64,000 nt of DNA from VAXT01 sp963850415. GTDB taxonomy: Bacteria > Actinomycetota > Thermoleophilia > Gaiellales > Gaiellaceae. Shown here in pieces: positions 53,758 through 62,597 of the stretch (position 1 is the stretch's first letter; every line of letters begins with the position of its first letter). Location of the stretch: the NCBI GenBank assembly GCA_963850415.1, contig CAWKLE010000004.1, forward strand, positions 372,001-436,000, written 5' to 3'. Both the position numbers and the translations under genes were made by a program. A model generated the notes under the pieces. That model worked only from the letters and a program-made list of their open reading frames with translations, was not told the origin of the DNA and did no database searches.

Positions 53758-54527
53758 TCGTCCGGCGCGGTCCAGATCAGCGTGTGGCCGTCGTCCGGAG
53801 TCGGGCGGGCCACCGAGTTGTTGTGGCGCGGATGACCCTGCCTGCCCGCGGCGTCGTCGCCGAGGAAGTCGGGCACGCCGAACGGCAGGTCGCCTCTCGG
53901 GATCGCGGCGTAGTCGGCCTCCTGGAACGAGGAGCCGTAGTTGGGCCCGTCCGCGTGCCCGTCGGGATCCGGCGTCACCTTCTGGCGCAGCCGCTGGATC
54001 GCCCCGTGCCAGGCCTGCAGGAGCGCGCCCGCGTCGCGGCTGCTCGGGTGCGGGACACGCTCGACCGGGACGTTCGGCTTCCCTGCCCAGAGGTCGAGCG
54101 CCTGCTGCGCATTCGTCCCGAACGCGACGATCGCCTGCACGTCGTCCGGCTTGACCGCGTCGTAGAACTGGTTGCGCCACTCCTTCTGCGCCGGGTCGGC
54201 GAGCAGCTCGTCGGCGGACATGCCCCAGCTCGGGTGGAGCGCGTACGGGAACGCGTTCACGCAGAGGTACGACTTGGTCAGCCCGAGCTTCGCGAGGAAG
54301 CCCTGCACCCGCTGGCCCGCGTCGCCGACGAGCGTCCGGTGGGCGATCCGCTCGGTCGGCCCCGGGTCGGACGCGATGCACAGGAGCCGCGCCGACCCGT
54401 CGAGCCGCCCGCGGTAGAAGATCGGCCCCCACGCCGTCCAGAACGCCTGTGGCTTGCCGGGCAGGGGGCAGCGCAGGCAGATCGAGGCGATCGCCTGCGA
54501 GGGCCCCCGGTCGTACTCCGCGGCCAC
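53754..54527 (-). CDS. Uracil-DNA glycosylase-like protein
   Basis: 257 residues of the UDG superfamily: ARLLCIASDPGPTERIAHRTLVGDAGQRVQGFL (water-activating loop, here SDPGPTE), YLCVNAFPYAL and VPHPSSRD (DNA-binding HPS loop). An N-terminal CLRC pair could belong to an iron-sulfur cluster as in family 4/5 enzymes. The catalytic polar residue differs from GEAPG types, so activity on uracil needs proof. GTG at 54527, next to the protease gene. Confidence 0.85.
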   Translation of the reverse strand: MAAEYDRGPSQAIASICLRCPLPGKPQAFWTAWGPIFYRGRLDGSARLLCIASDPGPTERIAHRTLVGDAGQRVQGFLAKLGLTKSYLCVNAFPYALHPSWGMSADELLADPAQKEWRNQFYDAVKPDDVQAIVAFGTNAQQALDLWAGKPNVPVERVPHPSSRDAGALLQAWHGAIQRLRQKVTPDPDGHADGPNYGSSFQEADYAAIPRGDLPFGVPDFLGDDAAGRQGHPRHNNSVARPTPDDGHTLIWTAPDD

Positions 54528-54528
54528 G

Positions 54529-55404
54529 TCAGCGCTTGGCCGCTGTTCGCTTCCGCGTCGTCGTCCTCTTCCTGGCCGTCGTCCGCCGCCGCCTCGGCTT
54601 CGCAGCGGGCGCGTCCGGCTCGACCGAGTAGATCGCCCAGAAGTCGCGCGCGAGCTGAGGGTCGGTGAGGTAGCCGTACGGCATCGTGCAGTAGCCCTTC
54701 TTGCCCCACTTCTTGCCCCACGAGTTGCGCACGATGAAGCGCTGCATCGCGTCGTCGTAGCCCACCGCCACGACGGCGTGGCCTCCGATCAGCTGCTCGC
54801 CCCGCGGCGGGAGCGGCACCTCGCCCGTCGCCGCCACCTCCGGGCTCATGAAGCTCTCGTACACCGAGAAGCCGAAGACGATCGGAAGGCCGGCCGCAAG
54901 GCAGCCCTGGAGCTGGTGCAACACCGGAAGGACCCGCTTGTAGAGCAGCGCCTGGTGCTTCTTCGCCTCGGTGTACGCCTTGGTCGGCGGCTTCTCCGTG
55001 AACTTCGAGATGTCGTACGCCCAGGTGTCCTCGGCGCAAACGCCGAGCGTGGCGACGCTCTTCATCCCGTCGCGGATCATCGCGCCGCTGTCGGTGTCGA
55101 TCGTCCCTTCCATCGCGCGCTCGTTGTAGTAGATGAACAGGCGCGAGGGCATGAAGTCCTTGAAGCCCTCCTTGGCGAGGTCGAACTCGAAGGCCGCGCC
55201 GATCGCGTTGGCCGTGCAGCTGCCGAGCTGGCCCTGGTCGTACACCGCCGGCATCTTCGACGTGAGGTTGACCTTCTTCGGCAGCGTCGTCAGCACCGAC
55301 TGCGGCGCCGAGAACATGTAGTCCCGGGCATCGGGCAGGTCGGGAACCCACCCGAAGCGCTCCACGGGCCGGGTGCGAAGGCCCCCGTTGACAGAGTTGC
55401 TCAC
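54529..55404 (-). CDS. Papain-family (C1) cysteine protease without propeptide
   Basis: 291 residues. The catalytic set is complete: oxyanion Gln57 and Cys63 in DQGQLGSCTANAIG, His209 in GGHAVVAVGYDD, Asn227 in RNSWGKKWG. It has no signal peptide and only about 45 residues before the catalytic domain, too short for an inhibitory propeptide. The C-terminus is a Lys/Arg/Thr-rich tail of about 30 residues. GTG at 55404 has AGGAGG 6 nt upstream and overlaps the stop of the chagasin-like gene (GTGA). The tight coupling implies the inhibitor is made with, and just before, the protease. Confidence 0.92.
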   Translation of the reverse strand: MSNSVNGGLRTRPVERFGWVPDLPDARDYMFSAPQSVLTTLPKKVNLTSKMPAVYDQGQLGSCTANAIGAAFEFDLAKEGFKDFMPSRLFIYYNERAMEGTIDTDSGAMIRDGMKSVATLGVCAEDTWAYDISKFTEKPPTKAYTEAKKHQALLYKRVLPVLHQLQGCLAAGLPIVFGFSVYESFMSPEVAATGEVPLPPRGEQLIGGHAVVAVGYDDAMQRFIVRNSWGKKWGKKGYCTMPYGYLTDPQLARDFWAIYSVEPDAPAAKPRRRRTTARKRTTTRKRTAAKR

Positions 55405-55784
55405 TTCGTACCTCCTGATTTGGTCGCCTCCGCAGCAGCGACGTTGACCGTCAAGGCGTGAGCCGCGATCGGCGCGACGCCCTCCTCCCACGCCCGCCGC
55501 TGAACGAGGCGGACGGCTGTTCTCCCCTCTGCACGACCCCGCACGGTCAGCAGCTCGTTCTCGCCGAACGTCGGTCTCCCGGCGCTGTGGGCGCCCTCGA
55601 ACTTCGTCGTGACCTCGGCCACGGTCTCGTCGTCGGCCGACGCCTCCCACACGTAGCCGGCGCCGGCGCTGCTGGGCAGGAGCAGCGTCTGCTCGTCACC
55701 CGGCTGGAGCGAGATCTCTTCCGGAAGGACTGGGTGCTTTGGCACGACGCTCTCGGGCGCGGCGGTTTCGCCCGCCACGCTCAA
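55401..55784 (-). CDS. Chagasin-like (I42) cysteine protease inhibitor
   Basis: 127 residues with an Ig-like beta pattern. Inhibitory loops of the I42 family are recognisable in modified form: LPSSAGAGYVWE (37-47) for NPTTGYxW, the GENELLTVRG loop, and VRLVQRRAWE (91-100) for the RPW loop. No signal peptide, so it is cytosolic like the adjacent C1 protease. TTG at 55784 has GGGAGG upstream and overlaps the preceding stop (TTGA). The family assignment rests on motifs and context; tight binding is not shown. Confidence 0.75.
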   Translation of the reverse strand: MSVAGETAAPESVVPKHPVLPEEISLQPGDEQTLLLPSSAGAGYVWEASADDETVAEVTTKFEGAHSAGRPTFGENELLTVRGRAEGRTAVRLVQRRAWEEGVAPIAAHALTVNVAAAEATKSGGTK

Positions 55785-56926
55785 GTGCTACCTCCCGCCG
55801 CGTTGCCGTTCTCAACCTTCCGCCGGCTGCTCGGCTGTGGCTCCTCGTCCGCGGGCGGGCCGCCTCCTCCGAGCATCCTCTCCGCACCGCCCAGGATGAC
55901 CATCGCCTTGCGCTCGCTGAAGCCCGCGATGAAGGCGAAGGTCGCGTAGAAGTAGATCGAGACCGGCTGCGTTCCGGTCGACAGCTGGATGATGCCGCTC
56001 TTCAGGGCGAAGTAGACGACGACCCCGAAGACCGCGCCGATGATCGGCCGGAAGCTCCCGACCCGGCGGAGCGAGGGCCGCCCCACCTCGTAGTCGATGA
56101 AGCCCGCTCCGCCCTTCGCGGCCATCCGCATCATCACGCTGACGATCGCGCCGACCGCGCCCATCACGTAGCAGACGAAGAAGGTCCTCGGCGCCTCACT
56201 CGAGAGGGAGTGGTTCCCGAAGATCTCGTACGCGACGGCCGCCGGGACAGCGAGCAGCGCCAGCATGAGGATCCCGATCAGCATGCCCCAGAAGTAGACG
56301 AGCCGCCCCGTCTTCTCGCCCGCGCGGTCGTAGTAGGACTCGACTTGGGCCAGCTCGGCGCGCGCGCGATTCGCCGCTTTGGTCATTTCCTGGCGATTGG
56401 TCCTCTTCTCCTGACCGTCGACGATGCTCAGCAGGTAGCCGCCGATCGAGAGCAGCCATTGCATTGCGATCCTCTCGGCCGTTCCCGAGAGGACCTCGCT
56501 GACGCGGATCGCCAGGGTCTCGGTGGTGTGCAGCGCATGGCCGATCTCCTGCGCGTCGCGCGTCGCCCAGTCGGTCGCCGCGTGGAAGCGGATGTTGGGC
56601 CGGCGGCGCCACATGAACCTGAGCCCGAGGACCTTGTCGCCCTCCTTCTCGGTGATCGCGACCGCAGACGCCTCCTTCGTGCACCAGTAGGCGTTGATGA
56701 TCGGGCCCTCTTCCTCGACGAAGCGGTCGAGCTGTGACCGGAACTCGTCCTCAGCCGGCCCGTGCAGCTGGTGCTCGTCGTGCAGCTCTTTCTGGCGGAG
56801 GTAGTGCGCCCACACGACCTCCGGAAATGCGACCGATTCCGAAGCCGCGACCTGATCGCGCCCTCGGGCAACCGGACGCTGGAATGCGATCGACGGTGCC
56901 GCAGGAGTCGCGCCTGAGCTCGACAT
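55781..56926 (-). CDS. Multi-pass membrane protein of unknown family
   Basis: 381 residues. A soluble N-terminal 200 residues (with RFMWRRRPNIRFHAATDWATRD and a long helical stretch, coiled-coil-like near TNRQEMTKAANRARAELAQVESYYDRAG) is followed by four hydrophobic helices (about 208-235, 250-270, 295-315, 322-342) and a polar tail. Between helices 2 and 3 is MMRMAAKGGAGFIDYEVGR. I do not recognise the family. AAGGGAG precedes the ATG. It is the first gene of the protease-inhibitor operon, so it may be the sensor or the target. Confidence 0.75.
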   Translation of the reverse strand: MSSSGATPAAPSIAFQRPVARGRDQVAASESVAFPEVVWAHYLRQKELHDEHQLHGPAEDEFRSQLDRFVEEEGPIINAYWCTKEASAVAITEKEGDKVLGLRFMWRRRPNIRFHAATDWATRDAQEIGHALHTTETLAIRVSEVLSGTAERIAMQWLLSIGGYLLSIVDGQEKRTNRQEMTKAANRARAELAQVESYYDRAGEKTGRLVYFWGMLIGILMLALLAVPAAVAYEIFGNHSLSSEAPRTFFVCYVMGAVGAIVSVMMRMAAKGGAGFIDYEVGRPSLRRVGSFRPIIGAVFGVVVYFALKSGIIQLSTGTQPVSIYFYATFAFIAGFSERKAMVILGGAERMLGGGGPPADEEPQPSSRRKVENGNAAGGST

Positions 56927-56959
56927 CGGACTCCCTTTCTGGCGGGCAACCGCGGGCCG

Positions 56960-57029
56960 CAGACAACGGATCAGCCTGCCCTTCGTTGTCTGGGCACAGC
57001 TTGCGCCAGCCGCGCGAGGAATGTCAAGC
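56960..57029 (-). promoter_or_regulatory. Promoter and 33-bp palindrome of the protease operon
   Basis: A consensus -35 TTGACA lies at about 57023-57028 with only a weak -10 (CAAGCT, 18-nt spacing). Downstream of it CAGACAACG-N15-CGTTGTCTG (56960-56992), with perfect 9-bp arms, sits near the expected transcription start, 34 nt before the membrane protein ATG. It suits an operator of a dimeric repressor; no regulator gene is adjacent. Confidence 0.5.
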
Positions 57030-57037
57030 CCCAGGGG

Positions 57038-58039
57038 CTAACCGGCCGAGGCGAGCAGGATGCAGGCCGCCTCGTGCCCGCGCGAGGCTCCTGCCGGCCG
57101 CTCGAGCGCCGGGTCGGTCACGCTGCACTCGTCGACCGCGAGCGGGCAGCGCGGATGGAAGCGGCAGCCCGTGGGGATCCGAACCGCGTCCGGTGTCTCG
57201 CCGCGGAGGATCTGCAGACGCTTCCTCTGGCGCGGGTCCGCCCCCGGCACGACCGAGAGGAGCGCCTTGGTGTACGGATGCTGCGGCCTCTCGATCACGT
57301 CGCCGGCAGGTCCGTGCTCGACGATCCGGCCGAGATACATGACCGCGATCCGGTCCGCGAAGAGCGCGGCCGTGGAGAGGTCGTGCGTGATCATGAGCAC
57401 CGCGAGCCCACTCTGGCGCAGCCCGTCGAGGAGCTTTAGAACTCCCGCGCGAACGGAGACGTCGAGCATCGACACCGGCTCGTCGGCGACGAGCAGGCGC
57501 GGGCCGAGGACGAGCGCCGCCGCGATCGCCACCCGCTGGCGCTGTCCGCCCGAGAGCTCGTGCGGATACCGGTCGAGGAAGAGATCCGGCGGCGACAGCT
57601 CGACGCGCTGCAGCGCCTCCCGGACCCGCTCCAGGCGGTCCTCCTTCGAGTCGCCGAGCCCGTGGATGAGGAGCGGCTCCTCGACCGCGGCCCGCACGCG
57701 CAGGCGCGGGTCGAGCGACTCGTAGGGATCCTGGTAGACGATCTGGATCTCGCGCCGCAGCGGACGGAGCGCCCGCGGCCCGAGCGCGGTGATGTCGCGG
57801 CCCTCGTAGCGAATCGCCCCCGAGACGGGATCGACCAGCCTCAGCACGGCCTGGGCAGTCGTCGTCTTGCCGCAGCCCGACTCGCCGACGAGCGCCACGA
57901 GCTCTCCCTCCCGGAGCGAGAACGTGACCCCGTCGACGGCGCGCACCGAGAGCGCCTCGCGGCGCGCAAGCGACCCGAAGAGCCCGCGCGGCAGCGGGTA
58001 GCGGACGACGAGGTCCTCGACCTCGAGCAGCGCGCTCAT
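57038..58039 (-). CDS. Oligopeptide/dipeptide ABC transporter ATPase (OppF type)
   Basis: 333 residues: Walker A GESGCGKTT, the VYQDPYESLDPR Q-loop typical of OppF/DppF, signature LSGGQRQRVAIAAAL, Walker B LLVADEPVSMLD and a C-terminal oligo_HPY domain with GCRFHPRCPLA cysteines. Last gene of the operon. ATG at 58039 overlaps the OppD stop. Confidence 0.94.
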   Translation of the reverse strand: MSALLEVEDLVVRYPLPRGLFGSLARREALSVRAVDGVTFSLREGELVALVGESGCGKTTTAQAVLRLVDPVSGAIRYEGRDITALGPRALRPLRREIQIVYQDPYESLDPRLRVRAAVEEPLLIHGLGDSKEDRLERVREALQRVELSPPDLFLDRYPHELSGGQRQRVAIAAALVLGPRLLVADEPVSMLDVSVRAGVLKLLDGLRQSGLAVLMITHDLSTAALFADRIAVMYLGRIVEHGPAGDVIERPQHPYTKALLSVVPGADPRQRKRLQILRGETPDAVRIPTGCRFHPRCPLAVDECSVTDPALERPAGASRGHEAACILLASAG

Positions 58040-59013
58040 GCCGGCGCCGGAGCCCTGTCGTTGAGGTGGCACGCCGCCGTCTGGCCCGGAGCAACGTCCC
58101 GGAGCACAGGCCTCTCCGTCGCGCACGGCTCGAACGCGCTGTCGCAACGCGGCCGGAAGGGACAGCCCGTGAGCGGCCGGTCGAGCCGCGGAGGAGCGCC
58201 AGGAATGGAGGCGATCCCGCCGTTTCGCGTCGTGAGATCCGGCGTCGCGGCGAACAGGAGCCGCGTGTACGGGTGCCGCGGAGCGTGGTACAGGTCGTCG
58301 ATCGGCCCGCTCTCGACGATCTCGCCCGCGTACATGACGGCCGCCCGGCTGCACAGCTGCGCGACGACGGGCAGGTCGTGCGTGACGAGGACGAGCGCGA
58401 GCCCGAAGTCGCGGCACAGGCCGTCCAGGAGCTCGAGGATCTGAGCCTGCACCATCACGTCCAGGGCGGTCGTCGGCTCGTCGGCGATCAGCACCTTCGG
58501 GTTGCAGGAGAGCGCCATCGCGATCGCCGCCCGCTGGCGCATGCCGCCGGACAGCTCGTGCGGAAAGCGCTCCCCCCGGCTCCCCGGGATCCCGACCGAC
58601 TCGAGCAGATCGACGCTCTGCGCGCGGGCGGCGGAACCGGTCGCGCGTCCGTGCAGCTCGAGCGCCTCGACGATCTGGGAGCCGATCGTGCGCACCGGGT
58701 TGAGCGCGTTCATCGCACCCTGGAAGACGATCGCGATGTCGACCCAGCGGTGCGGACGAGCACTCTCCTCGCCGTCGGCGAGCAGGTTTTCCCCGTCGAG
58801 GAGCACCTTCCCGGAGACGCTCGCGTTCGGCGGCAGCAACCCGAGCACCGCGAGGGCAGTCGTCGTCTTGCCGCATCCCGACTCGCCCACGAGGCCGAGC
58901 CGCTCGCCGGCGCCCAGCGCGACGCTCACGCCCTGCACCGCGTGCAGCTCGCCGGCGCCCTCCTCGAGCTCGAACCAGACGTTGAGGTCCTCGATCTGGA
59001 GGAGCGCCGTCAT
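58036..59013 (-). CDS. Oligopeptide/dipeptide ABC transporter ATPase (OppD type)
   Basis: 325 residues: Walker A GESGCGKTT, IVFQGAMNALNPVRTIGSQI (OppD/DppD Q-loop), signature LSGGMRQRAAIAMAL, Walker B VLIADEPTTALD and GCPFRPRCDSAFEPC in the oligo_HPY domain. It pairs with the OppF-type ATPase. ATG at 59013 overlaps the permease stop (ATGA). Confidence 0.95.
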   Translation of the reverse strand: MTALLQIEDLNVWFELEEGAGELHAVQGVSVALGAGERLGLVGESGCGKTTTALAVLGLLPPNASVSGKVLLDGENLLADGEESARPHRWVDIAIVFQGAMNALNPVRTIGSQIVEALELHGRATGSAARAQSVDLLESVGIPGSRGERFPHELSGGMRQRAAIAMALSCNPKVLIADEPTTALDVMVQAQILELLDGLCRDFGLALVLVTHDLPVVAQLCSRAAVMYAGEIVESGPIDDLYHAPRHPYTRLLFAATPDLTTRNGGIASIPGAPPRLDRPLTGCPFRPRCDSAFEPCATERPVLRDVAPGQTAACHLNDRAPAPA

Positions 59014-59966
59014 ACGGCATCCGGAGAGCGGCCGACGAGCGGGCGGAGCCGGAACGTGCGCGCTCCGAGGTGGGAGGCCCGCAGGCGTGGATTGAGGGAG
59101 TCCTCGAGCGCGCCGCCGATCAGGCTGCAGCTGAGGATGATCAGCGCGACCAGGATGCCCGGCGGGACGATCGCCCACCAGGCGCCCGACGAGATCGCGG
59201 CCCGCTCGAATGCGTTCTCGATCACCTTGCCCAGCGAGATCGCGCTCGGGTCGCCGAGCCCGAGGAACGACAGCGCCGTCTCGTCGAAGATCGCGACCGC
59301 CACGGTCAGCACCGTGTTCGCGATCAGGAGCGGCGCCACCTGAGGCAGCACGTGCCGGCCGACGATCCGCCAGTGGCTCGCCCCGAGCGCCCGCGAGCGT
59401 TGAACGTAGACGCGCTCCCGCACGCTCTTGACCTGCGCGCGGAGCACCCGCGCCGTGCCCGTCCAGAGCAGGACCCCGATCACGATGATGATGTGGCCGA
59501 TGCTCGGGCCCCAGATCGCCGCGACGACGATCATGAGCGGGACGTCCGGGATGACGATGAAGTAGTCGGTGATCCGCATCAGGACGGTGTCGACCTTGCC
59601 GCCGAAGTAGCCCGCGGTCAGGCCGACGGTGCCGCCGATCAGGATCGACACGACCGTCGCCGCGAAGCCCACGAGGAGCGAGATCCGCGTCCCCCACATC
59701 AGTAGCGTGACCATGTCGATGCCGCCGTCGTCGAGGCCGAGCGGGTGAGCCGGCGAGGGCGGCCCGAAGGGCGGGCCGACCTGCTCGTGGAGGCCGTAGG
59801 GCGCGATCCACGGCGCGAGCAGGGCCATCAGGACGATGAGGGTCAGTAGCACGATCCCGACGATCGCCGAGGGCCGCCGGCTGAGCGTCCGCCGAACGAC
59901 GCCGCGCCGTACCTGCCGAACCTCCGTCTCCTCGACCACGCCGGGCTCGTGGAGGACGACGCTCAC
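59010..59966 (-). CDS. Oligopeptide/dipeptide ABC transporter permease (OppC type)
   Basis: 318 residues with the OppC-type N-terminal helix (AIVGIVLLTLIVLMALLAPWIAPY) and SPAHPLGLDDGGIDMVTLLMWGTRISLLVGF; the ATPase-contact loop is RSRALGASHWRIVGRHVLP (EAA motif). Six helices. GTG at 59966 overlaps the OppB stop (GTGA). Confidence 0.94.
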   Translation of the reverse strand: MSVVLHEPGVVEETEVRQVRRGVVRRTLSRRPSAIVGIVLLTLIVLMALLAPWIAPYGLHEQVGPPFGPPSPAHPLGLDDGGIDMVTLLMWGTRISLLVGFAATVVSILIGGTVGLTAGYFGGKVDTVLMRITDYFIVIPDVPLMIVVAAIWGPSIGHIIIVIGVLLWTGTARVLRAQVKSVRERVYVQRSRALGASHWRIVGRHVLPQVAPLLIANTVLTVAVAIFDETALSFLGLGDPSAISLGKVIENAFERAAISSGAWWAIVPPGILVALIILSCSLIGGALEDSLNPRLRASHLGARTFRLRPLVGRSPDAV

Positions 59967-60925
59967 TCGGTGATCCTCGGGTCGAGCTTGAAGTAGAGGA
60001 GGTCGGCGACGAGGTTGAAGAAGACGACCGACACCGTCAGGACAAGGAACGCGCCCTGCAGCATCGGGTAGTCGCGCTGGAGCACGGCGTCGTACACGGC
60101 CCGGCCGATGCCCGGCCAGGAGAAGACCGTCTCCACGAGGATCGCCCCGGCCACGATGTAGCCGAGCGAGAGCGCGATCAGCGTCGTCACCGGCAGCAGC
60201 GCGTTCCGCAGCGCGTGCTTGCGGACGATCGTCCACGGGCTCAGCCCCTTGGCGCGGGCCGTGAGGATGTAGTCCTCGCCGAGCGTCTCGAGCATCGCCG
60301 AGCGAACGATCAGCGTGTACTCGCCGAAGAGGACGAGCCCCAGCGTGAGCGAGGGCAGCAGGATGTGACGGGCCAGGTCCTGAGCGTGCTCGGCGAACGA
60401 CGGGTTGATCAGGAACTCGTCGGACATCCCGCCCGTCGGCAGCGTCCCCGCGAAGAGGATGACGAGCATCAGCCCCAGCCAGTGCGTCGGCATCGCGTAC
60501 AGGGTCAGCGCCGTGCCGAGGGTCATCCCCTCGGTCGCGGTCCCGCGGCGCCAGGCCGAGATGACGCCCGTCAGCGTCCCGAGGATGATCGCGAAGAGCG
60601 TCCCCAGGAGCACCATCGGGATCGTGTTCTTGAGCGCCGTCGTCAGATTGGACGAGACCGGCTGCTGGTTCGCGAACGAGATACCGAGGTTCCCGTGCGC
60701 GAGCTGCTGCAGATAGAGGACGTACTGCTCGCCGCGCGACTTGTCGAGGCCGAACTCCTTCCTGAGTGCCCTACGCGTCTCGGGCGTCGCGTGCGGCACG
60801 CGCGAGAGGTTCGAGACGGCGCTCCCGGGCGCGAGCCGGAAGAGCGCGAAGTTGATCGTGATCGCGACGAAGACCGTGACGACCGCGAACAGGAAGCGCT
60901 TGATGAAGTAGTCGGCGCCTCTCAC
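59963..60925 (-). CDS. Oligopeptide/dipeptide ABC transporter permease (OppB type)
   Basis: 320 residues, six helices: YFIKRFLFAVVTVFVAITINF at the start, a long periplasmic loop with LRKEFGLDKSRGEQYVLYL, and the EAA loop YILTARAKGLSPWTIVRKHALRNALLPV. ETVFSWPGIGRAVYDAVLQRDYPMLQG is the OppB hallmark. Confidence 0.95.
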   Translation of the reverse strand: MRGADYFIKRFLFAVVTVFVAITINFALFRLAPGSAVSNLSRVPHATPETRRALRKEFGLDKSRGEQYVLYLQQLAHGNLGISFANQQPVSSNLTTALKNTIPMVLLGTLFAIILGTLTGVISAWRRGTATEGMTLGTALTLYAMPTHWLGLMLVILFAGTLPTGGMSDEFLINPSFAEHAQDLARHILLPSLTLGLVLFGEYTLIVRSAMLETLGEDYILTARAKGLSPWTIVRKHALRNALLPVTTLIALSLGYIVAGAILVETVFSWPGIGRAVYDAVLQRDYPMLQGAFLVLTVSVVFFNLVADLLYFKLDPRITE

Positions 60926-60946
60926 CGGACCCCCCGGGGAGCGGCC

Positions 60947-62578
60947 TCAGCCGGCTTGGTGGACGCTCGTCAAGCTCAGCTTCGACAGCGAGTTGAACGG
61001 CCCCTGCGGCGAGTCGACTAGATCCGTCCACTTCGTCGACACCGCACCGACGTGGTCGAGCGCGGCGAGCCAGAGATACGGCTTCTTCTCCTGCAGGTAC
61101 TTCTGCGCTTGCCAGACGACGTCGCGGCGCTTTGTCTGGTCGGGTGTCAGCTGCTGCTTGGAGTACAGCGCGTCGTACTTCTTGTCGCAGAAGCCGGTGT
61201 CGCTCCAGCCGCTCCACTGGTCGCAGGTGGTGACCGAAAGCATGAAGTCGGGGTCGACCAGCCCGGTCCAGTCCCAGAGCGCGAGGTCGAAGTTCGCGTA
61301 CTTGCCGTCGGGGGCGGTCATCGCGTCGAAGGCGGCCGACGAGTCGAGCGCCTTCTGAGTCAGCTGGACGCCGATCTTCCTGAAGTCCGGCTGCAGGATC
61401 TCGAACGTCCGGTTGGCGCTGGAGAGGTCGGTCGGGGTGATCACCTCGTACGACATCTTCTGGCCGTTCGCAACCCGGATCCCGTCTCCGCCCTTCTTGT
61501 AGCCGAGGCCGTCGAGGATCGAGTTCGCCTTGTCGATGTTGAACGCGGTCGGCTGGACGCTCGGATTGGCCCAGTCTCCGGTCGCGCTCGGGATGATCGA
61601 GCCGGCCGGCTTCGCGGTCCCGAGGAAGACGACGTCGACGATCCGCTTGCGGTCGATGGCGTTGTCGAACGCCTCGCGCACCTGCAGGTTCTGGAGCTCC
61701 GGGTGGCTCTTCTTGTTCGGGCTCGAGTTGATGATGAAGTCCGTCTGATCCGTGCCCGGCACGTCGGTGACGTCGAAGCCCGCCTTCTTCAGCGTGTCGA
61801 TCGCGGTCGGCGGCACCTCTTCGATCGCGTCGATCTCGTGTGCCTTGAGCGCAGCCACGAGGGCGTCGTCGTTCGAGAACATCCGCAGGCCGAACGCGTC
61901 GATCTTGGCCTTCGGCCCGTAGAAGCCGTCGTACCGCTGGAACAGCGCGATCTGGTCCTTCTTGAACTCCTTCAGGGTGAACGGGCCCGCGCCGACGATG
62001 GGCGCGGCGTTCGGGAACGTCTTCAGGTCGTTGCCCTTGTTCCCCGTGTGCGAGGCCCAGATGTGCTTGGGGATGATCGGGTACTGCTGGAACTGCCCGA
62101 GCACGTTGCCCGCCGGCGCCGCGTAGTGGATGACGAGCGTGTCCGGGTCGGGCGCCTCGGCGCGCGTGATGTGGGCGATCAGCCCCGCGTCGTTCGCGGC
62201 GCCGGTGCTCTTGTACTTGATGTCGGTGTTGATCCTCCAGGCCGCGTCTTCGGCGGTCAGCGGCTGGCCGTCCGACCACTTCGCTCCGTGGACGGTCTTG
62301 AACGTCCAGGTCTTGCCGTCGGCGGAGGTCGACCACGACTTCGCGAAGTCGGGGATGAACTTGGCGTTCGCCTTGTCGTACTGGATGAGCGTCGGGTAGA
62401 TGTACTCGAAGGTCGAGTACGCGTCCTGGTTGAAGGCGACGTACGGGTTGAGCGAGTCGATCCGGGAGCTCGTGCCGATCTTGAAGGTCCCGCCTTCCTT
62501 GCTGCTGCTCGAGCTCGATCCGCCGCAGCCCGCGGCCAGGACCGCCAACAGGAACAACGCCGCCGAAGTCTTCCTCAC
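60947..62578 (-). CDS. ABC transporter substrate-binding lipoprotein, family 5 (OppA-like)
   Basis: 543 residues. Lipoprotein signal with lipobox LAAGC (Cys about 18) followed by a Ser-rich linker; the SBP_bac_5 fold has GTFKIGTSSRIDSLNPYVAFNQDAYSTF, WTFKTVHGAKWSDGQPLTAEDAAW and LQVREAFDNAIDRKRIVDVV. It delivers peptides or similar ligands to the permease. The operon also carries an S66 carboxypeptidase, hinting at murein peptides or peptide-nucleotide conjugates; this is inference. Confidence 0.94.
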   Translation of the reverse strand: MRKTSAALFLLAVLAAGCGGSSSSSSKEGGTFKIGTSSRIDSLNPYVAFNQDAYSTFEYIYPTLIQYDKANAKFIPDFAKSWSTSADGKTWTFKTVHGAKWSDGQPLTAEDAAWRINTDIKYKSTGAANDAGLIAHITRAEAPDPDTLVIHYAAPAGNVLGQFQQYPIIPKHIWASHTGNKGNDLKTFPNAAPIVGAGPFTLKEFKKDQIALFQRYDGFYGPKAKIDAFGLRMFSNDDALVAALKAHEIDAIEEVPPTAIDTLKKAGFDVTDVPGTDQTDFIINSSPNKKSHPELQNLQVREAFDNAIDRKRIVDVVFLGTAKPAGSIIPSATGDWANPSVQPTAFNIDKANSILDGLGYKKGGDGIRVANGQKMSYEVITPTDLSSANRTFEILQPDFRKIGVQLTQKALDSSAAFDAMTAPDGKYANFDLALWDWTGLVDPDFMLSVTTCDQWSGWSDTGFCDKKYDALYSKQQLTPDQTKRRDVVWQAQKYLQEKKPYLWLAALDHVGAVSTKWTDLVDSPQGPFNSLSKLSLTSVHQAG

Positions 62579-62597
62579 CAGTCCGCCCTCCCCCGGT

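Noticed and set aside
52135..54432. Single 765-codon fusion of a UDG-like and an amidohydrolase frame
   Set aside because: The UDG-like gene is in a different frame. The amidohydrolase frame merely stays open upstream; TTG 53757 overlapping the UDG stop is the sensible start.
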